DNA from: Palsa-504 sp963767565 | Lineage (GTDB): Bacteria > Actinomycetota > Actinomycetes > Streptosporangiales > Streptosporangiaceae | Assembly (NCBI GenBank): GCA_963767565.1 | Contig: CAVYEG010000006.1 | Coordinates: 434,001-498,000 of the forward strand | Reading direction: 5' to 3' | Length of the DNA: 64,000 nucleotides | Shown here: positions 40,913-48,930 of the stretch, in pieces | Layout: every line of letters begins with the position of its first letter | Position numbering within the stretch: position 1 is the stretch's first letter | Made by a program: the position numbers and the translations under genes | Notes under the pieces: model-generated | The model's input: only the letters and a program-made list of their open reading frames with translations | Told to the model about the DNA's origin: nothing | The model's database searches: none

Positions 40913-41794
40913 GTGGCGCGGGAGATCTATCAGGCCATCACCGACGGGATCCTCGTCGGCGGTGTCTATGCCCTGATGGCGGTGGGCCTGACGCTGATCT
41001 TCGGCGTGCTCGACATCATCAACATCGCCCAGGGCGTCATGGTGATCCTGGGCGCCTACCTGAGTTACGAACTGGCGGCACGGCTGCACATCGACCTGTT
41101 CGTCGGGTTGCTGGTCACCGTGCCCGCCATGTTCGTGATCGGCGTGGTCATCCAGTGGGCGTTCATCCGGCCCTTGCGCGGCCGCGAGCGGGTGTCGATG
41201 ACGCTGCTGGTCAGCTACGCGGTCGCGCTGATCATCGAGGGGATCCTGTACGAGAGCTTCGGGGCCAACACCCGGGTGCTGACCGCCTGGTACGTGACCT
41301 CGAGCGTGCACGTCTTCGGGTTCTACCTGCCGTACATCTACCTGTTCGGCTTCGCCCTCGCGGTGGTGCTCGTGGTGGCGCTGTACACGCTGCTGTACCG
41401 GACCAGGTTCGGCCGCAGCGTGCGCGCCACCATGCAGGACGAGACGGCGGCGCGGCTGATCGGCATCGATACCAACCGCGTCGCCGCCCTCACCTTCGGC
41501 ATCGGCGTCGCGGTGACCGCCGCCGGGGGCATGGTGTACGGCGCGACCAGCGGCGGCTTCAACCCCAACAGCGGCTACGACCTGATCTCGCGGCTGCTCG
41601 CGATCATCATCCTGGGCGGCCTGGGCAGCATCGGCGGGGCGCTGGCCGCCTCCGTCTTCATGCTCACCCTCGAGGCTCTGGTGGACATCTGGCAGCCGCA
41701 GTGGGCCATCGTGGTGTTCTACGCCGCGCTCGTGCTGGTCCTGCTGATCCGTCCCTCCGGTTTCTTCGGCGCCGCGAGGGGGCGTACGGCTTGA
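40913..41794 (+). CDS. livH: Liv-type ABC transporter permease (LivH-like)
   Basis: 293 residues, eight or so helices. YALMAVGLTLIFGVLDIINIAQGVMVILGAYLSYELA is the standard LivH beginning, and QDETAARLIGIDTNRVAALTFGIGVAVTAAGGMVYG is the coupling region that contacts the ATPases. A final segment is YDLISRLLAIIILGGLGSIGGALAAS. GTG at 40913 has AGGAAG upstream. It overlaps livM by TTGA. Part of the operon dehydrogenase-SBP-livH-livM-livG-livF. Confidence 0.93.
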   Translation: MAREIYQAITDGILVGGVYALMAVGLTLIFGVLDIINIAQGVMVILGAYLSYELAARLHIDLFVGLLVTVPAMFVIGVVIQWAFIRPLRGRERVSMTLLVSYAVALIIEGILYESFGANTRVLTAWYVTSSVHVFGFYLPYIYLFGFALAVVLVVALYTLLYRTRFGRSVRATMQDETAARLIGIDTNRVAALTFGIGVAVTAAGGMVYGATSGGFNPNSGYDLISRLLAIIILGGLGSIGGALAASVFMLTLEALVDIWQPQWAIVVFYAALVLVLLIRPSGFFGAARGRTA

Positions 41795-42825
41795 ACCGGC
41801 TCGCAGCCGCCGGGCTGGTCGCGGTGCTCGCCGTCGCGGTGGCCTTTCCCTTCCTGTTCCCCAGCCCGGTGGCCACGAACTACGGGGTGTACGCGCTGAT
41901 CTTCGTCGCGGTCGCGTCCGCCTGGAACGTCTTCTCCGGCTTCTCCGGCTACATCTCGCTGGGCCACGCCGTGTTCTTCGGCAGCGGCGCCTACGCCCTC
42001 GGCATCGCGGCCCGGGACTGGCACGTCGGCGGAGTGGGCGTGTTCGCCCTGCTGCCGCTGGCCGCGGCGGTCGGGGCGCTGATCGCCGTGCCGTTCGGGC
42101 TGATCGCCCTGCGGGTCAGGCGGCACACCTTCATCGTGATCACGATCGCGGTGTTCTTCATCTTCCAGCTGATGGCCTACAACTTCTCCTTCACCGGCGG
42201 CTCCTCCGGCCTGGACGCGCCGTTCCTGCCCTGGCAGGCCGCGACGTACAACAACCCCTTCTACTACATCGCGCTGGCCTGCGCGGTCGGCATGACCGCG
42301 CTGGCCTGGCTGATCAGGCGGTCCCGGTTCGGCCTGCAGCTGCGGGCCATCAGGGATGACGAGGACCGGGCGCGCGGACTCGGCGTGCACGCGATGCGGC
42401 TGAAGCTGACCGCGTTCGTCGTGTCCGGCGCCGTGACCGCGCTGGTCGGCGGGGTCTGGTTCCTCTACCTCACCCAGGTCCAGCCGCCGTCTGGCTTCGA
42501 TCCGCTGTTCGACCTGTCCGTGGTGCTGATGGCGTTCCTGGGCGGCCTCGGCACCGTCACCGGGCCGGTCCTGGGCGCGCTGATCATCGAGCCGGGCCAG
42601 CTCTACCTGACCGTCAGGTTCACCAACGGCTACGTGAGCGAGATCCTGCTCGGCGCGCTGTTCCTGGTGGCCGTGCTGTTCGTGCCGCGTGGCATCATCC
42701 CGACCGGCGGCGAGTGGATCCGCCGCCTGGCCACCCGGGGCAAGCCGGCCGTGCAGGCCGGCGACGCGGGGCCGTCCGCGCCGCAGGCGCCTGACCCGGC
42801 TCCGGCGCAGGAGGCCAGCACATGA
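41791..42825 (+). CDS. livM: Liv-type ABC transporter permease (LivM-like)
   Basis: 344 residues. The TTG start overlaps the livH TGA (TTGA); GAGGGGG lies upstream. Family features: TNYGVYALIFVAVASAWNVFSGFSGYISLGHAVFFGSGAYALG, HTFIVITIAVFFIFQLMAYN, LRAIRDDEDRARGLGVHAMRLKL (EAA-type coupling loop) and VLMAFLGGLGTVTGPVLGALI. The C-terminal 35 residues are Pro/Ala-rich and cytoplasmic. It forms the membrane channel with LivH. livG overlaps by ATGA. Confidence 0.94.
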   Translation: MNRLAAAGLVAVLAVAVAFPFLFPSPVATNYGVYALIFVAVASAWNVFSGFSGYISLGHAVFFGSGAYALGIAARDWHVGGVGVFALLPLAAAVGALIAVPFGLIALRVRRHTFIVITIAVFFIFQLMAYNFSFTGGSSGLDAPFLPWQAATYNNPFYYIALACAVGMTALAWLIRRSRFGLQLRAIRDDEDRARGLGVHAMRLKLTAFVVSGAVTALVGGVWFLYLTQVQPPSGFDPLFDLSVVLMAFLGGLGTVTGPVLGALIIEPGQLYLTVRFTNGYVSEILLGALFLVAVLFVPRGIIPTGGEWIRRLATRGKPAVQAGDAGPSAPQAPDPAPAQEAST

Positions 42826-43562
42826 GCGTGCTGCTGCGGACCGACGGCGTGCGCAAGTCCTTCGGCGGCGTCCGCGCCCTGGACACCTGCACGGTGGAGG
42901 TCGACGAGGGCAGCGTAGCGGGCCTGATCGGACCGAACGGATCAGGCAAGACCACGCTGTTCAACGTCATCACCGGGTACGCCAAGGCCGACGCCGGAGA
43001 GGTATACCTGGCCGGCCGCAGGATCACCAACAGCCCGCCGGACAAGGTGTTCGCGCTCGGCATCGGGCGGACCTTCCAGCTGACCAGGATCTTTCCCAGC
43101 CTCACGGTGCTGGAGAACATGCTGGTCGCATCCAGGCACTCGCGGGCCTCCGCCCGTAAGCACGCGATGGAGCAGCTCGAGTTCGTCGGCATCGCCGGGC
43201 ATCACGCCGCGCTGGCCGGAACGCTGTCCTACGGCCAGCGCAAGCTCCTGGAGATGGCCTACGTGCTGGTCGCGGACCCGGCCATCATCCTGCTCGACGA
43301 GCCGGCCGGCGGCGTCAACCTGTCGCTGGTGAACCAGATCGCCGCCCGCATCCGCGAGCTGAACGCGGCGGGCAAGTCCTTCCTCATCGTCGAGCACAAC
43401 ATGGAATTCGTGATGGGGCTCTGCGATCAGGTCACCGTGCTCGATTCGGGCACCGTGGTAGCCGCCGGGCCCCCCGACATCGTCCGGACCGACCGCCGGG
43501 TGCTCGACGCCTACCTCGGCGAGGACCTGGCCGAGGATGAGGACGCGGGGGAGGGCGAGTGA
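42822..43562 (+). CDS. livG: Liv-type ABC transporter ATPase (LivG-like)
   Basis: 246 residues. Walker A GPNGSGKTT (about residue 35), FALGIGRTFQLTRIFPSLTVLENML (Q-loop), signature LSYGQRKLLEMA, Walker B IILLDEPAGGVN and H-loop IVEHNMEFVMGLCD are all present. It pairs with LivF to energise import. The ATG overlaps livM, and livF follows by GTGA. Confidence 0.95.
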   Translation: MSVLLRTDGVRKSFGGVRALDTCTVEVDEGSVAGLIGPNGSGKTTLFNVITGYAKADAGEVYLAGRRITNSPPDKVFALGIGRTFQLTRIFPSLTVLENMLVASRHSRASARKHAMEQLEFVGIAGHHAALAGTLSYGQRKLLEMAYVLVADPAIILLDEPAGGVNLSLVNQIAARIRELNAAGKSFLIVEHNMEFVMGLCDQVTVLDSGTVVAAGPPDIVRTDRRVLDAYLGEDLAEDEDAGEGE

Positions 43563-44356
43563 CCGAGCCTGCCGAGGGCCAGGCGCCGGCCCCGGGACCG
43601 GCGCAGGGACACGGAACGAGCACCACGGCCCGTTCCGTGCTGGAAATTGACGGGGTAGTAGCGGGCTACGGCGGCGGGGACGTGCTGCGCGGGGTGTCTC
43701 TCGAGGTGGCCGAGGGCGGCATCACCTGCGTGGTCGGGCCGAACGGCGCGGGCAAGTCGACCCTGATGGCGGCCATCAGCGGGCTGCTGCGGCCGCGGCT
43801 GGGCTCGCTCGTGCTGGACGGGCAGGACCTCGTCGGCCGGTCACCACGGCAGATCCTGCGGCTGGGCGTGGTTCACGTGCCGCAGAACCACAGCCTGTTC
43901 CGGGACATGACGGTCCGGGAGAACGTCGAGCTCGGCGGCTACATCCTGACCGACCGCGCCCTGACGGCGCGCAGGCTCACGGCCGTCTTCGAGGTCTTCC
44001 CGCAGATCGCGGACTGGGCCGGCCAGAAGGCGGGCAGCCTGTCCGGCGGGCAGCAGCGGCTGGTCGAGTTCGCCCGGGCGCTGATGCTCGAGCCGAGGCT
44101 GCTGCTGCTCGACGAGCCGTCGATGGGGCTGGCGCCGAAGATCCTGCGGACCGTATTCGACGCGATCAGGCAGATGAACGCGGCGGGCACTACCATCCTG
44201 CTGGTCGAGCAGAACGCGCGGGCCGGCCTGCGGCTGTCCAGCCACGGCGTGGTGATGGAGAACGGCCGCGTGCGGCTGTCCGGCACCGGGCGCGAGGTGC
44301 TCCAGAACCCGGAGATCGGGGCGCTCTACCTCGGCGGCGTGGTCAGCCCGGGCTAA
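43559..44356 (+). CDS. livF: Liv-type ABC transporter ATPase (LivF-like)
   Basis: 265 residues. A Gly/Pro-rich 20-residue head precedes SVLEIDGVVAGYGGGDVLRGVSL. Walker A GPNGAGKST, VPQNHSLFRDMTVRENV (Q-loop), signature LSGGQQRLVEFARALML, Walker B LLLLDEPSMGLAP and the H-loop LVEQNARAGL are present. Last gene of the operon. No terminator was recognised after it; the next gene converges. Confidence 0.95.
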   Translation: MTEPAEGQAPAPGPAQGHGTSTTARSVLEIDGVVAGYGGGDVLRGVSLEVAEGGITCVVGPNGAGKSTLMAAISGLLRPRLGSLVLDGQDLVGRSPRQILRLGVVHVPQNHSLFRDMTVRENVELGGYILTDRALTARRLTAVFEVFPQIADWAGQKAGSLSGGQQRLVEFARALMLEPRLLLLDEPSMGLAPKILRTVFDAIRQMNAAGTTILLVEQNARAGLRLSSHGVVMENGRVRLSGTGREVLQNPEIGALYLGGVVSPG

Positions 44357-44365
44357 CGATTATCG

Positions 44366-44452
44366 GCCCTCGCCGTAATCATCGCGGCCCTGTTCAACCC
44401 GCTGCGCCGCCGGGTGCAGGCGCCCGGGGAGCGGGACAGCCCCAGGTCCTGA
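44366..44452 (+). pseudogene. Sensor-kinase-like fragment
   Basis: ALAVIIAALFNPLRRRVQAPGERD followed by TGA resembles the 'vaalfqPLRrrvQ..vDrrF' juxtamembrane segment of actinobacterial sensor kinases. Only 28 codons survive, between livF and the convergent methyltransferase. It may be a chance match; no other kinase motif remains. Confidence 0.3.
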
Positions 44453-44460
44453 AGCCGGGG

Positions 44461-45120
44461 TTACTTCTTGCGGGCCAGCGTCAGCCCGTCGCCGATCGGG
44501 ACCATGACCAGCTCGACGCGGTCGTCGGCGGCGGCGTGATCGTTGAAATCCCTGATCGCGATCACGAAGGGATTGTCATTGCCCGCGTCGATCACGCGGC
44601 CGTGCGAGAACGTGTTGTCGACCATGATCAGCCCGCCGGGGCGGACCCGCGGCACGACGTGCCGCCAGTAGCCGAGATAGCCGTCCTTGTCCGCGTCGAT
44701 GAAGGCCACGTCGAACAGTTCCTCGTCAGGCAGCGAGCTCAGCGTGTCCAGGGCCGGGCCGAGCCGGAGCTCGATCCGGTCCGCCAGGCCCGCCTTCTCC
44801 CAGTACTTCCTGGCCACCGAGGTCCATTCCTCGCTGATGTCGCAGCACAGCAGGCTCCCCTCCGCGGTCAGGCCCCGGGCGATGCAGATCGAGGAGTAAC
44901 CGGTGAAGGTGCCGATCTCGATCGCGGACCCGGCCCCGGTCAGCTGGGTGAGCAGCGTCATGAAGGTGCCCTGCTCGGGGGCGATCTGCAGGCCGGTCTC
45001 GTTCGGGAACAGCTCAGCGGTCTCGTTGGCCAGCTCCCGCAGGACGGCGTCCGGCGGGCTGCTGTGCGCGGTGAGGTACGCGTTCAGGTGAAGGCTGATC
45101 TGTTCGGAGCGCTGTGCCAT
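44461..45120 (-). CDS. Class I SAM-dependent O-methyltransferase (CCoAOMT/catechol family)
   Basis: 219 residues. Signatures: MTLLTQLTGAGSAIEIGTFTGYSSICIARGL (SAM loop), LLCCDISEEWTSVARKYWEKAGLADRIELRLGPALDTL, FDVAFIDADKDGYLGYWRHVVPRVRPGGLIMVDNTFSHG (metal-binding Asp and Asn). It methylates catechol-like hydroxyls in small molecules with a divalent metal. ATG at 45120 has no clear Shine-Dalgarno; a -10-like TATACC lies about 10 bases upstream, so it may be leaderless. The substrate is unknown; it converges on the Liv operon. Confidence 0.92.
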   Translation of the reverse strand: MAQRSEQISLHLNAYLTAHSSPPDAVLRELANETAELFPNETGLQIAPEQGTFMTLLTQLTGAGSAIEIGTFTGYSSICIARGLTAEGSLLCCDISEEWTSVARKYWEKAGLADRIELRLGPALDTLSSLPDEELFDVAFIDADKDGYLGYWRHVVPRVRPGGLIMVDNTFSHGRVIDAGNDNPFVIAIRDFNDHAAADDRVELVMVPIGDGLTLARKK

Positions 45121-45280
45121 GGGCTAACGGTATAGGTATCCGCCACCTGTCCGCGAGATGGCCGTGATTGATATCTAGTTTTCCGCCTAGAGAAGTAGGC
45201 TGAGCTCGGCCTAGCGCGGCCGGGGGCTTGTCGGCGGCGGGAACCTCAGTGTGCAGGTATAAATGCTTCCGGTGCGAGCT

Positions 45281-45300
45281 AATGGTCAATGCAATGGTCA
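45281..45300. repeat. Direct repeat AATGGTCA x2 in the AT-richer gap
   Basis: AATGGTCA at 45281-45288 and 45293-45300, 12 bp apart, with a related CAATGACTATTTG further on. It is a candidate protein-binding site in a 644-bp gene-free interval (45121-45764) that looks AT-richer than its surroundings. Confidence 0.4.
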
Positions 45301-45545
45301 TTCGCACTGCCTGGCAATGACTATTTGCTGGCCACCCTGCATGTGCATCTGTTGTGTGCGTTAACATTTGCACCGGACTCATAGCGGAAAGATCAACTGG
45401 CAGCAGCCGGTCATGATCAGGCAAACACATGACATATCGCGCGACGAAGATATGCGGAAATAACTAGATCTATACGGCTTTGCCGGGCGTAGTTGCGGTG
45501 GTTTGGGGCAGAGACTGACTGGAGTCACCTCGGGATTTGTACGGA

Positions 45546-45592
45546 GAGTATTCGGTCAGTTACCCATTTACGGGGAACTGAGACGAATACTC
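45546..45592. other. Long stem-loop in the 45.1-45.8 kb gap
   Basis: GAGTATTCG (45546-45554) pairs with CGAATACTC (45584-45592); inside it TCAGTT pairs with AACTGA (45556-45561, 45576-45581) and CCC with GGG. The whole folds into a roughly 19-bp interrupted stem with an ATTTAC-type loop. It could be an RNA leader element or a bidirectional terminator. Confidence 0.5.
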
Positions 45593-45696
45593 CCAATGGG
45601 GTAGCGCGATGCACGCCGTTGCGGCCACTATTGCTCAGGCGGCCGTTGTGTCCCGTATTCCTGTGCCGGGCGGGCCGTCATCCTATTGAACGGGGG

Positions 45697-45727
45697 ATGG
45701 CCCTCCCGTGGGCCACGGGAGGGCCAT
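45697..45727. terminator. 31-bp perfect palindrome (15-bp arms) ahead of the 45765 gene
   Basis: ATGGCCCTCCCGTGG (45697-45711), central G, CCACGGGAGGGCCAT (45713-45727). In RNA it makes a very stable hairpin 37 bases before the ATG. It may terminate upstream transcription or act as an attenuator; no U-tract follows. Confidence 0.55.
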
Positions 45728-45764
45728 AGGAGTGCCAGACGCAGCCAGGGAGGAATGGCCGATC

Positions 45765-46112
45765 ATGACCGCGGAGGCCTTTGCCCTGTCCGCCGCCTGC
45801 GACGCCGATCCCCGCTGCCGTCACGGAGCGTGCTTCCAGGTCCAGCTGGAGGCCTCGGCGCCGCAGCAGGCCCACCGCCAGGCCCTGGCCTGCGCCTATC
45901 ATGTGGCCGACGTCATTGAGGCGCTGCGCGTATGGGCGCGCGAGCATGACCTGGCGGGCGGGCAGCTGACCGTACTCGCCATCGAGCCCGCCGCGGGCGG
46001 GCGCCAGGCCGGCGGTGTCGGCGGGCGCAACACGGCCGCGCTGCGCGAGTTCGCCTTCACCACGCTCCCGCTCCGGGTGATCCCGTCCGAGGCCACCGAG
46101 GCGAGCCGCTAG
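45765..46112 (+). CDS. Hypothetical protein
   Basis: 115 residues, MTAEAFALSAACDADPRCRHGACFQVQLEASAPQQAHRQALACAYHVADVIEALRVWAREH, with a few cysteines (C-x5-C-x5-C region) and a beta-strand-like end (GQLTVLAIEPA). The N-terminal Cys-rich segment could hold a metal or disulphides, but no family is recognised. ATG is eleven bases after GGGAGG. A strong palindromic hairpin lies in its leader. It ends overlapping the convergent phosphatase gene by CTAG. Confidence 0.6.
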   Translation: MTAEAFALSAACDADPRCRHGACFQVQLEASAPQQAHRQALACAYHVADVIEALRVWAREHDLAGGQLTVLAIEPAAGGRQAGGVGGRNTAALREFAFTTLPLRVIPSEATEASR

Positions 46113-46537
46113 CCGAAGCCGGACACGAAGCGGCGCTGCCACGGCGTCTCGACGGCCCGCGCGGCGTAGTGCTCCCTGACGTAGGCGACCGCCTGGTGGC
46201 CGGGGATCCCGTCCAGGACGGCGAGGCAGGCCAAGGCGGTGCCGGTCCGCCCGTGCCCGCCCGCGCAGGCGATTTCGACGCGCTCGGTCTCGGCGCGCGT
46301 CCAGGCCTCGCGCAGCGCATCCCCCGCGGCCGCGCGGTCCGACGGCAGCCCGAAGTCAGGCCACGCCAGCCAGCGGCTCTCCCACGGCACCGGCGGCGGC
46401 TGGCGGCCCAGGAGGTACAGCCCGAAGGCGGGCACCGGGCCGGCCGGCAGGGGCTTGAGCAGGGCCCGCCCGCGCACGAGCCGGCCCGAGGGCAGGTGCA
46501 GCACACCCGCCGCCGCTGCCTCCCAGGTCGCGGCCAC
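46109..46537 (-). CDS. Protein-tyrosine/dual-specificity phosphatase-like protein
   Basis: 142 residues. The P-loop is CAGGHGRTG, matching C-x5-R-(S/T)-G, with general-acid Asp candidate in WPDFGLPSD. GTALACLAVLDGIPGHQAVAYVREHYAARAVETPWQRRFV completes the fold. Dephosphorylates phosphotyrosine or phosphoinositide-like substrates. GTG at 46537 is chosen, with GAAGG thirteen bases upstream; the open frame reaches 46963 but that part is antisense to the MocR gene. It ends flush with the 45765 gene. Confidence 0.8.
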   Translation of the reverse strand: MAATWEAAAAGVLHLPSGRLVRGRALLKPLPAGPVPAFGLYLLGRQPPPVPWESRWLAWPDFGLPSDRAAAGDALREAWTRAETERVEIACAGGHGRTGTALACLAVLDGIPGHQAVAYVREHYAARAVETPWQRRFVSGFG

Positions 46538-46593
46538 AGCCCGAGCGTAGCCTTCTGGCCGGCGAGGTCGTAAGGCGCGGGACTGAACCCGGC

Positions 46594-47916
46594 TCAGTCC
46601 AGGCGGGCGGCCCGGTGCCGCAGCGCGCGGGCGAAGTCGGCCGCGAACGAGGCGGCATCGGCCGCCTCCAGGCTGGCGAACGAGATCCTGACGCCCGGCG
46701 GCGCGGCGATGCGGAACCGCTGCCCGGGGGCCACCGCCCAGCCCGCCGAGATCAGCGAGGACGCGACGCCGTCCTCGTCGGAGACCCGGACCCAGCTGGT
46801 GAATCCGGACCGGCCGCTCGCGGTGATCCCGTGGTCCCGCAGGGCTGACCGCAGCGCGTGGCCCCGGCGGGCGTACACCTCGGCCGCGGTCCGCAGCGCG
46901 CCGGCGACGGCCGGGTCGGCCCACAGGTCCGCGACCAGTTCCTGAAGCTGGTAGCTCACCCACCCGGTGGCCAGCGCCTGACGGCCCGCCACCCGCGCGA
47001 TGGTGGCCTCGTCCCCGGCCATGACCGCGAGCCGCAGGTCCGGGCCGAGTGACTTGGAGACCGAGCGGATGGTGACCCAGCGCTCGCGACCTCCGGCGCC
47101 GACCGCCGAGACCGCGGGTACCCCGGCGACCGGCCCGGCGTGGTCGTCCTCGATAACCCCGAGGGCCGGGTGACGCCGCAGTACGGTGCCGATCGCGGCT
47201 GCGCGGTCTTGGTTCCAGGCGGCGCCGGTGGCGGCCTGAGCTCGCGGGGTCACGATCAGCGCGCCCGCGCCCAGGGCCAGCGCGGACGCCAGCTCGGCGG
47301 GCCTGATGCCCAGCTCGTCGACCGGGACCGGCACCGCTGTGTAGCCCATGGCCGCCACCAGATCGAAGGTCACGGCATGACCGGGATCCTCCACGATGAC
47401 CCGGTCCGATGGCATGAGCCAGGTGGCCAGGACGCGCTCGATGCCGTCCAGGGCGCCGCCGGTGACCATGAGGCTGGTCGCGTCGATGCCGTCGGCGGCG
47501 AGCCGGCCCGCGGCTAGCTCACGCAGCCGCGGCAGCACCGGGACCTGTCGGTACATCCGCGTGGGCCGGGCCGCCGGGCGGGCCGGCAGCGGCGGCAGGA
47601 GGTCCGGGTCGGGTCCGCCGGTGATGAGGTCACGGGTACCCGCCGGAGTGCTCAGATAGGCTCGGCTGCTGACCGGGGGAGCGCCGCGCACCCGGGTGCC
47701 GGCCCGGCCCGCGCCGGCGGTGATGCCCCGGCGGCGCAGGTCGCTGTAGGCGGCGGCGACCGTGGTCGGGCTGACGCTGAGCTCGCCGGCCAGCTCGCGG
47801 ACCGGGGGGAGCCGGTCGCCCGGGCTCAGCTGCCCGCTGCGGACGCCGGCCTCCACGCTGGCCGATATCTCCTTGGCACTGCCGCCCTCCGGGCGATATC
47901 GTACCAGTATGTTCAT
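46594..47916 (-). CDS. MocR-type regulator (GntR winged helix fused to aminotransferase domain)
   Basis: 440 residues. The N-terminal GntR domain is EISASVEAGVRSGQLSPGDRLPPVRELAGELSVSPTTVAAAYSDLRRRGI. A fold-type I PLP domain follows with VTGGALDGIERVLATWLMPSDRVIVEDPGH, VPVDELGIRP, TPRAQAATG, EDDHAG and TIRSVSKSLGPDLRLAV, where the PLP Lys is in SVSKSLGP. It probably senses a PLP-amino acid adduct and controls the divergent Cys/Met PLP-enzyme gene. ATG at 47916 lies within an AGTATGAACATACT palindrome and lacks a ribosome site; a leaderless mRNA is plausible. Confidence 0.92.
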   Translation of the reverse strand: MNILVRYRPEGGSAKEISASVEAGVRSGQLSPGDRLPPVRELAGELSVSPTTVAAAYSDLRRRGITAGAGRAGTRVRGAPPVSSRAYLSTPAGTRDLITGGPDPDLLPPLPARPAARPTRMYRQVPVLPRLRELAAGRLAADGIDATSLMVTGGALDGIERVLATWLMPSDRVIVEDPGHAVTFDLVAAMGYTAVPVPVDELGIRPAELASALALGAGALIVTPRAQAATGAAWNQDRAAAIGTVLRRHPALGVIEDDHAGPVAGVPAVSAVGAGGRERWVTIRSVSKSLGPDLRLAVMAGDEATIARVAGRQALATGWVSYQLQELVADLWADPAVAGALRTAAEVYARRGHALRSALRDHGITASGRSGFTSWVRVSDEDGVASSLISAGWAVAPGQRFRIAAPPGVRISFASLEAADAASFAADFARALRHRAARLD

Positions 47917-47940
47917 ACTTTGTACTGTAACATTTTCCGG
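47900..47940. promoter_or_regulatory. MocR operator/promoter region between divergent genes
   Basis: On the minus strand, AGTATGAACATACT (6-2-6 palindrome) overlaps the MocR start codon, flanked by GTAC and AGTAC half sites on each side (ACAGTACAAAGTATG ... CATACTGGTAC). It probably gives autorepression of the regulator. Confidence 0.55.
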
Positions 47941-47979
47941 CCGACTCGGTGACGGGCCGGACGGTTCCGGGGAACGGGT

Positions 47980-48930
47980 GTGACCGGGGCCTTCTCGGCC
48001 GAGGCCAGGCTGATCCACGCCGGCACCGACCGCAGCGGGGGCGCCCCGGTCACGCCGCCCCTCGTCCCGGCCAGCATCTACGTGTCGCAGGGTCCGCCAC
48101 GCCAGGAACGGTCGTACGGCCGTCAGGGCAACCCGGGCTGGGAAGCGCTGGAGGAGGCGCTCGGCGTCCTGGAGGACGCCGGCGCGGTGGCCTTCGCATC
48201 CGGCCAGGCCGCCTCGATGGCGCTCATGCTGACCCTGGCCGAGAGCCGGGAGCGGATCGTGCTGCCCGCCGACGGCTACTACGGGGCCCGGGTACTCGCG
48301 GACAAGCTGCGGCCGCACGGGGCCGTCCCGGTTCATGTCGACCAGCAGGACCTGACCGCGACCGAACGCGAGCTGAAGGCCGCGCCGTCGGTGCTGTGGG
48401 CCGAGACGCCGACCAACCCGCTGCTGCGGGTGGCTGACCTGGCCGGGCTGGCCGAGGCCGCGGCCGCGGCGCAGGCGCCCATGGTGGTGGACAACACCAC
48501 CGCCACCGGCCTGCTCCAGCGGCCGCTGGACTGGGGCGCCATCGCGTCGCTGTATTCGCTGACCAAGTCGGTATCCGGGCATTCCGACGTGATCGCGGGG
48601 GCGGTCGTCAGCCGGGACGCCTACCTGCTGGCCAGGCTGCGGGCCTGGCGGACCAGCGGCGGCGGCATCGTCGGCCCGTTCGAGGCCTGGCTGGCGCTGC
48701 GCGGGCTGAAGACGCTGCCGTTGCGGATCGCGCGCCAGTCGGAAAGCGCGCTGGCCATCGCCCGGCACCTGGCCGCCCATCCGCAGGTGCGGGCGGTCCA
48801 CTACCCGGGCCTCGAGCCGTCCACGCTGGAGGCAGCGCAACGGCAGATGCCGGCGGGTTCGGCCCGCTGCTGTCGTTCGAGCTGGACTCGGGCCCGGCCG
48901 CGGACCGGGTGGTGGCAGGCTCCCAGCTGA
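47980..48930 (+). CDS. Cys/Met metabolism PLP enzyme (cystathionine gamma-lyase/synthase-like), frameshifted
   Basis: 316 codons, of which about 293 are genuine. It contains IHAGTDRSGGAPVTPPLVPASIYVSQG, YGRQGNPGWEALEEALGVLE, FASGQAASMAL, ETPTNPLLRVADLAGLAE, VVDNTTATGLLQRPLDWGA and the PLP lysine in YSLTKSVSGHSDVIAG. After ALEAAQRQMPAG the frame turns nonsense: GCGGGTTCGG should be one G longer to read AGFGPLLSFELDSG. The rest continues at 48909-49100 in another frame. It cleaves or makes cystathionine/homocysteine-type thioethers. It diverges from MocR, its likely regulator. Confidence 0.85.
   Translation: MTGAFSAEARLIHAGTDRSGGAPVTPPLVPASIYVSQGPPRQERSYGRQGNPGWEALEEALGVLEDAGAVAFASGQAASMALMLTLAESRERIVLPADGYYGARVLADKLRPHGAVPVHVDQQDLTATERELKAAPSVLWAETPTNPLLRVADLAGLAEAAAAAQAPMVVDNTTATGLLQRPLDWGAIASLYSLTKSVSGHSDVIAGAVVSRDAYLLARLRAWRTSGGGIVGPFEAWLALRGLKTLPLRIARQSESALAIARHLAAHPQVRAVHYPGLEPSTLEAAQRQMPAGSARCCRSSWTRARPRTGWWQAPS

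Noticed and set aside
39740..41311. 523-codon minus-strand open frame across the Liv binding protein and permease
   Set aside because: His/Arg/Asp-rich shadow with no family features.
45493..45729. 78-codon open frame in the AT-richer gap
   Set aside because: Crosses both hairpins, has no ribosome site and non-actinobacterial codon use.
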